A DNA stretch of 21,496 bases from JBAYFX01 sp041666965. GTDB taxonomy: Bacteria > Patescibacteriota > Microgenomatia > UBA12405. The stretch covers positions 1-21,496 of the forward strand of contig JBAYFX010000012.1 in the NCBI GenBank assembly GCA_041666965.1, written 5' to 3'. A model generated the notes under the pieces. The model did not search any database, had not been told where the DNA came from, and saw nothing but the letters and a program-made list of their open reading frames with translations. Of this stretch, positions 14,304-21,496 are shown piece after piece; the first letter of the stretch is position 1; each line of letters starts with the position of its first letter. The position numbers and the translations under genes are program-made.

Positions 14304-14312
14304 TGATAAAAT
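14304..14312 (+). promoter_or_regulatory. Extended -10 promoter of the histidine phosphatase gene
   Basis: TG-A-TAAAAT matches the extended -10 pattern (TGn plus a 5/6 hexamer) and ends 5 bases before the ATG at 14318. No Shine-Dalgarno is present, which fits a leaderless mRNA. Confidence 0.5.
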
Positions 14313-14317
14313 ACCCC

Positions 14318-14815
14318 ATGATTAGATTAATACTGATTCGCCACGCTGAGTCGGAGCGCAACGCCGGGGAAAAGCTTTTACCCAACCGGCTGACCAACAA
14401 AGGGCAAAAACAAGCCAAGCAGTTGGCCCGCTATTTGGCTGATAATCAAATTGACTTTTTTTACTGCTCCAACACTCCCAGGAGTATGGAAACTTTGGAG
14501 GAAATTATTAAAGGAAGAGGGGGAGAGTTTGACATTGCGCTGTCACACTTAATTAAACCTAAAACCAAATCTGAAAAGTTTGAACAGGTCAAACGGAGAA
14601 CCGAGTTGTTTATTGAGGATTTGAAAATTGAATTTGAGAAGGAGGCGACGGTGGCGGTAATTAGTCACAAGATTCCCATACAAATGATGCTGTTGGCTTT
14701 AACAGGAAAACAACATGAGAGCGAAAACGGTTCAGTGTCGGTAGTGGAGATTTCAGAAACTGAAATTAAACCAGTGGTTATTAACCAGACCGAGCACTTG
14801 AACCATTCGAAATAG
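14318..14815 (+). CDS. Histidine phosphatase (phosphoglycerate mutase-like) family protein
   Basis: A cytoplasmic phosphatase/mutase of 165 residues. The catalytic LIRHAES motif is at 6-12 (phospho-accepting H9), followed by LTNKGQKQA (25-33), SNTPRSMET with the phosphate-binding Arg (R55), an acidic helix, and the second catalytic His in VAVISHK (H117). All core residues of the branch-2-like small histidine phosphatases are present, and the length suits a single-domain member such as a CobC/SixA/GpmB-like enzyme. The substrate cannot be told. The frame is open for 19 codons before this ATG, but the RHG motif so close to the ATG at 14318 and the -10 element just upstream argue for this start. 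It is the only + strand gene in the right half. Confidence 0.88.
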   Translation: MIRLILIRHAESERNAGEKLLPNRLTNKGQKQAKQLARYLADNQIDFFYCSNTPRSMETLEEIIKGRGGEFDIALSHLIKPKTKSEKFEQVKRRTELFIEDLKIEFEKEATVAVISHKIPIQMMLLALTGKQHESENGSVSVVEISETEIKPVVINQTEHLNHSK

Positions 14816-14817
14816 AA

Positions 14818-14865
14818 GAGATTGCCACGTCTCCCGAAAGCTTTCGGGATCCTCGCAATGACGAA
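14818..14865. repeat. REP-like palindromic element
   Basis: A perfect 18-bp palindrome, TCCCGAAAGCTTTCGGGA (14832-14849), lies inside an outer pair ATTGC/GCAAT (14821-14825 and 14855-14859). The ATTGCCAC...CTCGCAATGAC frame is a familiar form of dispersed intergenic repeat in many bacterial genomes. It follows the stop of the histidine phosphatase gene by 2 nt and could act as a 3' barrier. Confidence 0.65.
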
Positions 14866-15025
14866 CCGGGCGCGATGACATAGTATGTGTGGTTTGCGCA
14901 TATAGTGTGATATATTTGCCCGTAGGATAGGGTTATGTATTTTTTGTGTATGTTTTAGCACTCCCGGTACTTGTCTGCTTATATAGATATTGCCTATTTT
15001 TAGGTTAATAAAAAGAGAAGGAGAT

Positions 15026-15084
15026 GAGATCCTTCGTCCGAAAGTTTTCGGACTTCCGTCTGAGACGGACACAGCAGGATGACA
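15026..15084. repeat. Second REP-like palindromic element, compound hairpin
   Basis: Two hairpins in a row, GTCCGAAA/TTTCGGAC (15036-15053) and TCCGTC/GACGGA around TGA (15055-15069), are enclosed by ATCCT/AGGAT (15029-15033 and 15076-15080). The arrangement GATCCTTCG...CAGGATGACA is that of a dispersed intergenic element. It ends 8 nt from the stop of the ABC permease gene and may terminate or protect the operon transcript. The 14866-15025 gap between the two elements holds nothing recognisable. Confidence 0.65.
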
Positions 15085-15092
15085 AAGGGAAA

Positions 15093-16385
15093 TTACTCGT
15101 AACGGAGGGCGTCGAGGGGATTGAGCCGGGAAGCCCGGCGGGCAGGAAACAAACCGGTAAAAAAGCCAATAACCAGTGAAAAACAAAAGACCAACATTAA
15201 AAACCAAAGAGGAGTATAAAAAATGTTTAAGCGACTACCACCCAAAGATAGAGCCAAAAGGTTAACGAAAAAATTGACCAACTGGCAGAAAACAAAACCA
15301 ATTACTAACCCGGCTCCCCCACCCCCCAAGCCCATTAACACTGACTCAGCTAAAAACATCTGTTGAATCCCCCGCTCAGTAGCGCCAATGGCTTTCATAA
15401 TACCAATCTCCCGGGTGCGTTCGAGCAAAGAGACAGTCATGGTGTTTAACATGCCGATGGCGGCAATAAGCAGGGCGACAATGCCAATTAGAGTAAAAGT
15501 AATTTGGGTAACGTTGAAAATTTTATTGATTTGGTCGAGAGTATCGGTCATGGCGGATACCAAAAAACCTTGGCTGACAATTTGTTCACGAACCTGGTTT
15601 AGGGTTGACTGGGACTTTACCTTAACTTTGACCAATTTGTATTCATCGTAATTAACCAAGTTAAAGTGAGTATTTAGCAGATAAAGATAATTGGCTTCGT
15701 CGTTGACTATTCCCCCGATAACAAACTGCTGGGGAATGGCCACCACTTGGGAAGCAGACTCGAGACCGGCGGAGGCAGTAGACGGGGTAGCGGATAAATT
15801 TAAATCACTAGGCAGCAGAAATGAGAGGCGGATACGGGCACCGAGAGCAGTTTTTGGATTTAGATTAAACAGAGATAAAACCGAGGAGGACACTATGACC
15901 TGATTGGTTGAATCACTGGTTAGATACTGACCGCCGGACAACTCCATACCCGAAAGGCGAAAAAAGCTGGGGTCAACTCCATAAGTAACCGTTTGAGCTT
16001 TTAGATGGTTGTAACTGATTTCGGCGGGTAAGGATTTGGCGGGGGAAACTTCGGCTACCTGGTCGAGTTTTTGGATTTTGGAGATAACTTGGGAGTTAAG
16101 CCGGACCATGTTTTTTATGTCAGTATTGGGTAAAACATCGAGGCTTAAGAGTGACTCGGAAGTGGCAATTTTACCAATGACCAGTTTTTGTACGCCAAAG
16201 GTGAGGGACACTAGAAAATAAACAGCACCAACGCCAATACCCATACCCATTACCGTTAGAATGGAGCGGAATTTTTTAGTGACTAAACGCTGAAGAGTGA
16301 TTTCAACAATATCCGCTACTAAAATATCAACCTGGAAAAGATAGTAAAGAGGCCTCAGGGAAAAGCGGACTAAGCGGCGAATCAT
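15093..16385 (-). CDS. MacB/FtsX-type ABC transporter permease
   Basis: A 430-residue permease of the type VII (MacB/LolCDE/FtsX) ABC superfamily. A cytoplasmic N-terminal part is followed by TM1 (about 40-64, ILTVMGMGIGVGAVYFLVSLTFG), then a large extracytoplasmic MacB-PCD-like domain (about 65-285), and three C-terminal segments (about 290-320, 345-370, 388-415). The cytoplasmic coupling stretch REIGIMKAIGATERGIQQMFLAES is typical, as is the ending PARRASRLNPLDALRYE. Such permeases work as dimers and transmit force rather than move solute through a pore. The ATG overlaps the ATPase stop as ATGA, so translation is coupled. The domain contains a Ser/Thr/Ala-rich insert (ATPSTASAGLESAS). Confidence 0.93.
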   Translation of the reverse strand: MIRRLVRFSLRPLYYLFQVDILVADIVEITLQRLVTKKFRSILTVMGMGIGVGAVYFLVSLTFGVQKLVIGKIATSESLLSLDVLPNTDIKNMVRLNSQVISKIQKLDQVAEVSPAKSLPAEISYNHLKAQTVTYGVDPSFFRLSGMELSGGQYLTSDSTNQVIVSSSVLSLFNLNPKTALGARIRLSFLLPSDLNLSATPSTASAGLESASQVVAIPQQFVIGGIVNDEANYLYLLNTHFNLVNYDEYKLVKVKVKSQSTLNQVREQIVSQGFLVSAMTDTLDQINKIFNVTQITFTLIGIVALLIAAIGMLNTMTVSLLERTREIGIMKAIGATERGIQQMFLAESVLMGLGGGGAGLVIGFVFCQLVNFFVNLLALSLGGSRLNIFYTPLWFLMLVFCFSLVIGFFTGLFPARRASRLNPLDALRYE

Positions 16386-17386
16386 GAGATGACTTTAATT
16401 AAATGACTAAGACTGTCAACAATAAATTCGGCAGTAGGACGGTAGAGACCAGCGCCACCGGTTTTTTGGGATTTATCAAGAGAGGTTAAAAGCTTGGGGG
16501 AGTCTATTTTTTTGGCTATGAATTGATTTAAAAAGGTGACAGTGCGATCCAACTCACTTGAGTCAAAGGCTGAAAGCTGGTGCCGCGAGAGAATGATGGA
16601 GAGGAGCTCGAGCATTTTTAAATTTTGAGGATTTGATTCTTTTTTAAGAATGGCGTCATAGGGAATGGAGATTGGGATAGATTTAGAAGCGACCGGATGA
16701 TGGGCTTTTTCCTTGACGACCTGACCGTCGAGGATAAAAATAATCCGGTCGGCGTAGGTAAACAGGGAAGAATCATGGGTAACTACAATAAGAGTGTTTT
16801 GATACCGATGATTAAGGTCCGAGAAAAGATTCATAACTGTTTTAGTGGTAACCGAATCAAGGTTACCGGTAGGCTCATCGGCAATGATAATTGGAGGCCG
16901 GTTAATTAGTGCCCGGATGATACCAACTCGCTGAGCCTGACCGCCGGAAATTTCGGAAGGGAGCCGGTGGGTTAACTTCTCAAGACCAAACTCAGTAAGT
17001 AACTCGCGGGCCCGGGTTAAACGCTCCAACTTGGGAATTTTGGCAAAAACCAAAGGAAGGGTGATGTTTTGTAAAACGGTTAAAGAGGAAATGAGATTGT
17101 ATGACTGAAAGACCATACCAATTTTATCCCGGTGATAATTTGACCGCTCCTGCTTGGTAAGTAAGGACAAATCCTGACTATCAACTATGACCCGGCCTGA
17201 GGTGGGAGTTTCCAGGCCGCTTAAGATATTTAACAGCGTGGACTTGCCGGAACCGGAGGGTCCAAAAATAATTAAGAATTCACCAGCGTAAATATTGATA
17301 TTTAAACCCCGTAAAACCTGAGTCAGATTATCACCTGAGCCAAAACTCTTGGTTAGATTGTGGGTACTGACAATGGGAGTTTTCAT
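16382..17386 (-). CDS. ABC transporter ATP-binding protein with C-terminal extension
   Basis: A 334-residue ATPase of the MacB/LolD/FtsE group. Walker A GPSGSGKST is at 42-50, the Q-loop Q94, the signature SGGQAQR at 147-153, Walker B IIIADEPTG at 166-174, and the H-loop VVTHD with H204. The ATPase core ends near 225. About 110 further residues follow that the family normally lacks: a Lys/Pro linker and a Leu-rich helical part ending RPTAEFIVDSLSHLIKVIS. The start is the ATG at 17386, chosen because it overlaps the TGA of the upstream surface-protein gene as ATGA. An in-frame ATG at 17413 would lie inside that gene. The extension may dock on the permease or sense a partner; this is inference. 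Confidence 0.93.
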   Translation of the reverse strand: MKTPIVSTHNLTKSFGSGDNLTQVLRGLNINIYAGEFLIIFGPSGSGKSTLLNILSGLETPTSGRVIVDSQDLSLLTKQERSNYHRDKIGMVFQSYNLISSLTVLQNITLPLVFAKIPKLERLTRARELLTEFGLEKLTHRLPSEISGGQAQRVGIIRALINRPPIIIADEPTGNLDSVTTKTVMNLFSDLNHRYQNTLIVVTHDSSLFTYADRIIFILDGQVVKEKAHHPVASKSIPISIPYDAILKKESNPQNLKMLELLSIILSRHQLSAFDSSELDRTVTFLNQFIAKKIDSPKLLTSLDKSQKTGGAGLYRPTAEFIVDSLSHLIKVIS

Positions 17387-20300
17387 GGGGTTCCGTTTAA
17401 AGCTCGAGCCCAACCAAAGGCTCCTTCGAGGTTTTTAATGATTAAGTCGAGGGCTGATACCTCCCGCTGAGGTGAAAGCAAAACGTAGGGTTCGGAAGTG
17501 GTCACATTACCGGTGCGGTCGGTGGACACAACCCGGAAACGGTAGACTGTAGCGGGTTTGAGATTGGTTAAAACAATAATGTGGTTAGTTACCAAATCGG
17601 TGGTTTGGGGTGAAGACAGCTCAAAGTTAGTACCCGTGCCATTGAGAGAATAGTCTACTTTGGAGCTGGCAGGTTCGTTGGTGGACCAGGTGATGACCGT
17701 TTGGACTTTATTTTGCCCCGAGATAATGGTGGAGTGAGAATTAACAGCGGTGATTTGCGGACCGTCACCATCCTGCCCGGTAGTAAACGAAAAGGGTGTA
17801 GAACGGGCAAGATTACCGGATTCATCTTTGATTAAAATGGTAAAAGAATAAATGGTTGAAGATGACAGGTCAGCTAAGGCAACCGAATGGTTAGTAACCA
17901 AACTTTTATCTTCATATATTTGTTTTTGGCCGGTTAGGGAATTGATGTATTCGATGATGGAGAGGGTGGGAATGGGAGAAGTCCAAACAATTTGGGCGGA
18001 GTTTTGGGTGACATTCGACACTTTTACTGCTGCCGCTTCGGGCATGACGGTAGTAAAAACAGCCCGGGCAGAGATGATGTAATTTCCATTAACGTCGGTG
18101 GACTTGACCTGGTACTGATAGGTAGTGGCTGGAGAAAGATTTGAAAGAGTAACCGAATGGCTGGTAACAAACTGAGTGGCATCACCTCCAGAGATTGGCA
18201 CCCCAAGAGAATTGTTGATTTTGTAATAAACCTGGGAAGTGGACTTTTTTGAAGTAATCCAGGAGAGGGTGGCTTGAGTGCCGGTGATGTTGGTTACCGA
18301 GGCTCCTTCGGAGGTAATGGCGGGAGCATTGGCGCCGCCAGTTGTGCCGTTTTCAGTTAAATCTCCTAAAATTTGGGTACTGCCGGTGGTAAAAGTAGAA
18401 TCAGCGGAAGTGTTGATGTTACCCGCAGTATCAATGGCGGTTATGCGGTAATGATAAGTGGTGGAGGGGGAAAGACCGAGCAAGACCACTTTCTTTTCGG
18501 TTTTGAAATCGTGGTTACCTTCGGCAATACCCCGCTCATAACTTTCGGTTTCGCCATATTCCACCCTGCCGTCCGCTACTTCGTTGGTTTTCCAGGAAAC
18601 CGAGGTGGAAGAAGCGGTGGTGTCACTCACAGATATATCAGTAATTGAGGGTGCCGTATTATCCCCAGCCTCGGGACCAGCCAGAGTAGTGAAAGTGTAG
18701 TCTGGTGAAGTAGATTGGTTACCCTCGGCGTCGGAGGAGGAGACAAAGTAATGGTAGAGGGTGGCGGAAAGAAGATCGACTATTGACAGAGAATGGCCCA
18801 AGACTAAATCGGCACTGGAGGTAGCAACACTACTGCTGCCAAGCGAGTAGACAACCCGAGAAGTGGCGGCTTCAGAAGTAGCCCAGGTTATGCCGGCGCT
18901 ATTTTCGCCAACAACGGCTTTAACTTGGGAGATGACGGGGAGTTCACTATCGGAGAGAGTAGTAAAAAAATAGAGAGATGAATTTTCTTTAATGGTTTTA
19001 TTGAAAACCGAATCGTAGGAAATAGCCCTAAAGTAATATTTTGTTTCGGGAGTCAGACCAGTTAGAGTGACTGAATGATTTTGGGTCATGGAAATAGTGC
19101 CAACTTCAAGACCGTAGCCGGAGTCAGTGGAATAGCCAACTTTGGAATCAGCCAGCTCGTCAGTAGTCCAGGTAATGGTAGCCGAGGTGGAAGTGAGAGA
19201 TGTTGATCCAAGACCGGAGATTACCGGGGCGGTATAGTCCCCACCGCCGGAACCATCGGGGGTGAGACCAACGCCGGACTTAGACGCCGAACCGGCCACC
19301 TGGGAGACGGTATTGTAACCAGATTCGTTGCCGTGATCATCGACTATGGTAACTTTGTAATAATAAGCCTGAGAATTGTCTAAGCCGGAATTTAAAAAGA
19401 AGTTTTGGCTTTCTTGATTGATTTGGTCGAGAGGGGCATAAGTTTGGTTATTGAGGGATCGATAGATTTGATAGTAATTAAAACCAAGTGAGGGGTCTGG
19501 ACCAAGCGACCATGATACAAAGAGGCGCCAAGATTCAGTTTCCGGGTTTGAGGCGTCTTGAATTAAGACGGATGAAGGGTGGGTGGGAGCGGTGGTAGAA
19601 ACTGTAGAAGTTTCATTTCCGCGAATATCCTTAAATTTGACATAAACTGTTTCCGAATCCGGGATAATCCAGGGCAAGGTTGATTGATAATCCAACCAAG
19701 TACCGGAACTGGCATTGACACCATCGCTATTTAACGACGAAAGATTGGATAGTTTCATTTTCAAACTATTACCATCAGTTGAAGAAAAAGTCAGGACATC
19801 AGTCCGGCTGTTAATAAACAAGTCATTATTTATTGGAGCTTTAGTGTCCAGACCAATAACCCCCGAGACAACAAAACCAATTTGGTTGGCACTATTACCA
19901 TCGTTGGCAATAACTTTGACTTGAGAAGTGTTATTTTCAAAACCGGTTAGTTCGGTTCGCGGGGTCCAGGAAATGGACTTGGAAGAACCGGTAGAAACAG
20001 AATCGTAGTCGCCGGTGGTAGTTTGGGCGACGTACCAAAGAGGACTACCGGCAGCTTGAGCGGTGTTTTTGGTTGTAAATTTAGCCCGGGTTATGTTTAA
20101 AAATTGAGTGGCCGAAATACCGGAATAACCAACCATTTCATTGTTTACAAGTAGTGTACCGGAAGCGGGAAAACCGGTAGTAGAGGGAACGGATACGGGT
20201 AATGTGGAACCCTTGGGTAAGTCAGAGGCTAGTGAATGACCTATATTTACGGCCATGAAAACGTCGAGGGATGATTCTTCGGGGTCGGTGAGGGAGTATT

Positions 20301-21496
20301 GAGCGGTAATGACACCGGATTCGGATTGTTGGGGGGAATTGGAAAGAGTTACCGTGGGAGGTGTATTGACCACATATTCCAAGCCAACCTGGGAAATCGT
20401 GGGGGAGCTGTCAACATCATAGTTTCGGGAGAAAATGACTTTGTATTGCACCCACTGGTCATCTTCGGCGTCAGAATGAATCGGGTTAATAGCATCGCCT
20501 CCTGAGGAACTGGTGTAATAAGAATCAACGCCGGAAGGACCCAACCAACTGCTCCAAGAGGATGGTGTGCCATCACTATCAGGTGAAGTGCGAAGTTGAA
20601 ATTTAACCGCAGTATTTGCAGGCCGAGACTCACTCCAGGTAAGGGCTGACAGAACTGTGGCCGGGTCAGCAGTATCGTAGGGGGAAGAGATTAATTCCCC
20701 ACCGAGGGCTTTGACAACTTTGGTACCCGCCTGACCACTTTGGAAACCGCTGCCTCCTAAAACTGACACCGTGCCGGAGTTGGTATTATCGGTATAGTAA
20801 AGGGCGATGCGGCCACCACCACCGCCACCGCCAAAACTAGGCTCACCACCTCCACCCTGGGCGGAAATGTTTGAGGTTCCAGAAATTGTGGCAGCGGTAA
20901 GATAAACACTTCCGCCGGCGCCGCCACCACAACGGGAACAACCTGATTTGGTTTCACCGTTGGCCAAAAGCGGCCCTTCCAAATTTAAAGTTTGAGTGAC
21001 GCTTAAACGAAGAACTCCACCACCAGAGCCACCGGGTTCATAATCACTACTACTAACATAACCAAAACCACCACCAGAGCCTAAAGTCAGAGGTTCAGCT
21101 AGACTTCCGTAAGTTGATCCGCCGGTGTTGGTGGAACCATTACCGCCGGAGCCGCCATGGCCACCGCCGCCTTCTCCGGTAGTAGATAATGTGGAATCGT
21201 TTCCAGCACCAAGACCAAGAGAGGAATAATATCCTCGGGAAGACACGTCAATTTTACCAGCGGCTAATACAGTTACATTTTGGGCGGTAATATCAAGAAT
21301 ATTGAGCTGAGTGTCGTAATTATTGGAATGAGTTAAGACACCAGCAACGGTTACATCATCAAAAGTACGAGGAGTATTGGCAAAATAGTAAGCAGTTGAG
21401 GGAATGGTTAAATCGGAGTTGGCAGTAAACAAAGGAAAGGTTCCACCATTGTCAGTGATGACTCCTTTGGTGGCCCAGTTGAGAGTGGCATAAGAA
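17383..21496 (-). CDS. Giant surface protein: Gly-rich beta region and about seven FN3 domains, N-terminus outside window
   Basis: The frame stays open to the window edge (reading ATLNWATKGVITDNGG before the first TTG at 21432), so the N-terminus and any signal peptide are missing. About 1370 codons are visible. Order from the N-side: a repeat-strand region with long Gly/Ser stretches (GGGGHGGSGG, GGGGGGG) typical of a Gly-rich parallel beta-helix, with a CSRC pair; a jelly-roll-like domain (SPYDTADP...WSSWLGPSG...QYKVIFSRNYD); beta domains around TPPTVTLS; then about seven fibronectin-III modules with the ITWTT(N/D)E-A-S-V-Y and GL-P-T-Y-(F/Y)R signatures. The chain ends SALDLIIKNLEGAFGWARALNGTP with no LPxTG or TM anchor. 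The gene is joined to an ABC ATPase by an ATGA overlap. An adhesive or cell-contact role is inferred. Confidence 0.88.
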   Translation of the reverse strand, partial: SYATLNWATKGVITDNGGTFPLFTANSDLTIPSTAYYFANTPRTFDDVTVAGVLTHSNNYDTQLNILDITAQNVTVLAAGKIDVSSRGYYSSLGLGAGNDSTLSTTGEGGGGHGGSGGNGSTNTGGSTYGSLAEPLTLGSGGGFGYVSSSDYEPGGSGGGVLRLSVTQTLNLEGPLLANGETKSGCSRCGGGAGGSVYLTAATISGTSNISAQGGGGEPSFGGGGGGGRIALYYTDNTNSGTVSVLGGSGFQSGQAGTKVVKALGGELISSPYDTADPATVLSALTWSESRPANTAVKFQLRTSPDSDGTPSSWSSWLGPSGVDSYYTSSSGGDAINPIHSDAEDDQWVQYKVIFSRNYDVDSSPTISQVGLEYVVNTPPTVTLSNSPQQSESGVITAQYSLTDPEESSLDVFMAVNIGHSLASDLPKGSTLPVSVPSTTGFPASGTLLVNNEMVGYSGISATQFLNITRAKFTTKNTAQAAGSPLWYVAQTTTGDYDSVSTGSSKSISWTPRTELTGFENNTSQVKVIANDGNSANQIGFVVSGVIGLDTKAPINNDLFINSRTDVLTFSSTDGNSLKMKLSNLSSLNSDGVNASSGTWLDYQSTLPWIIPDSETVYVKFKDIRGNETSTVSTTAPTHPSSVLIQDASNPETESWRLFVSWSLGPDPSLGFNYYQIYRSLNNQTYAPLDQINQESQNFFLNSGLDNSQAYYYKVTIVDDHGNESGYNTVSQVAGSASKSGVGLTPDGSGGGDYTAPVISGLGSTSLTSTSATITWTTDELADSKVGYSTDSGYGLEVGTISMTQNHSVTLTGLTPETKYYFRAISYDSVFNKTIKENSSLYFFTTLSDSELPVISQVKAVVGENSAGITWATSEAATSRVVYSLGSSSVATSSADLVLGHSLSIVDLLSATLYHYFVSSSDAEGNQSTSPDYTFTTLAGPEAGDNTAPSITDISVSDTTASSTSVSWKTNEVADGRVEYGETESYERGIAEGNHDFKTEKKVVLLGLSPSTTYHYRITAIDTAGNINTSADSTFTTGSTQILGDLTENGTTGGANAPAITSEGASVTNITGTQATLSWITSKKSTSQVYYKINNSLGVPISGGDATQFVTSHSVTLSNLSPATTYQYQVKSTDVNGNYIISARAVFTTVMPEAAAVKVSNVTQNSAQIVWTSPIPTLSIIEYINSLTGQKQIYEDKSLVTNHSVALADLSSSTIYSFTILIKDESGNLARSTPFSFTTGQDGDGPQITAVNSHSTIISGQNKVQTVITWSTNEPASSKVDYSLNGTGTNFELSSPQTTDLVTNHIIVLTNLKPATVYRFRVVSTDRTGNVTTSEPYVLLSPQREVSALDLIIKNLEGAFGWARALNGTP

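Noticed and set aside
14665..15207. 180-codon minus-strand frame spanning the phosphatase 3' end, repeats and permease 3' end
   Set aside because: It overlaps two well-supported genes and both palindromic elements, and has no domain-like sequence.
20700..21250. Clusters of CCACC/GGTGG-like short repeats as CRISPR or VNTR
   Set aside because: They are codon repeats for glycine runs in the surface protein, without fixed unit length or spacers. No CRISPR array is seen anywhere in the window.

Overview
The window looks like chromosomal DNA of a Candidate Phyla Radiation (Patescibacteria) bacterium, possibly Microgenomates. This placement is inferred from gene content and style, not from a marker gene. 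The DNA is AT-leaning. TGA is used as an ordinary stop (the 1.37-kaa surface protein and the ABC ATPase both end in TGA), so the UGA-glycine code of Gracilibacteria/Absconditabacteria does not apply. Shine-Dalgarno sequences are scarce, and several genes have a -10-like hexamer only about 5-9 bases before the ATG. Large Thr/Ser/Gly-rich secreted proteins and small extracytoplasmic-stress style operons are prominent.

Left part (1-4803), mostly + strand: a cupin of the mannose-6-phosphate isomerase type (5' end outside the window) overlaps a HAD phosphatase/phosphomannomutase-like gene. A convergent mscL with a C-terminal zinc ribbon follows, then a cytoplasmic-looking 5'-nucleotidase/metallophosphatase. 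Next is an ECF sigma factor overlapping a three-TM membrane protein (putative anti-sigma), then a small secreted protein behind an unusual set of inverted half-sites. A strong intrinsic terminator closes this unit.

Middle part (4808-13927), all - strand: an orphan arsenite methyltransferase; a DinB-superfamily gene 8 nt behind an unrecognised 442-codon gene whose open frame continues upstream without a normal start codon; two adjacent exported proteins (825 and 178 aa) built from related Asn/Thr/Gly repeats; an AT-rich 550-bp gap; a DUF4395-DUF333 fusion membrane protein; a DUF1428 gene remnant with an internal stop; a small Cys-motif protein; and a small membrane protein.

Right part (13973-21496): tRNA-Asn on the - strand with a C where T55 is expected. 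Beside it lies a partial duplicate of the tRNA 5' end, split by a 62-bp GC-rich palindromic repeat. A histidine phosphatase on the + strand follows, then two more REP-like palindromic elements. Last is a tightly coupled - strand operon: a giant Gly-rich/fibronectin-III surface protein (N-terminus outside the window), an ABC ATPase with a C-terminal extension, and a MacB/FtsX-type permease, joined by two ATGA overlaps.

The strongest leads are the surface-protein/ABC operon, the two-gene repeat-protein locus, the sigma/membrane/secreted-protein unit with nested half-sites, and the interrupted tRNA duplicate.
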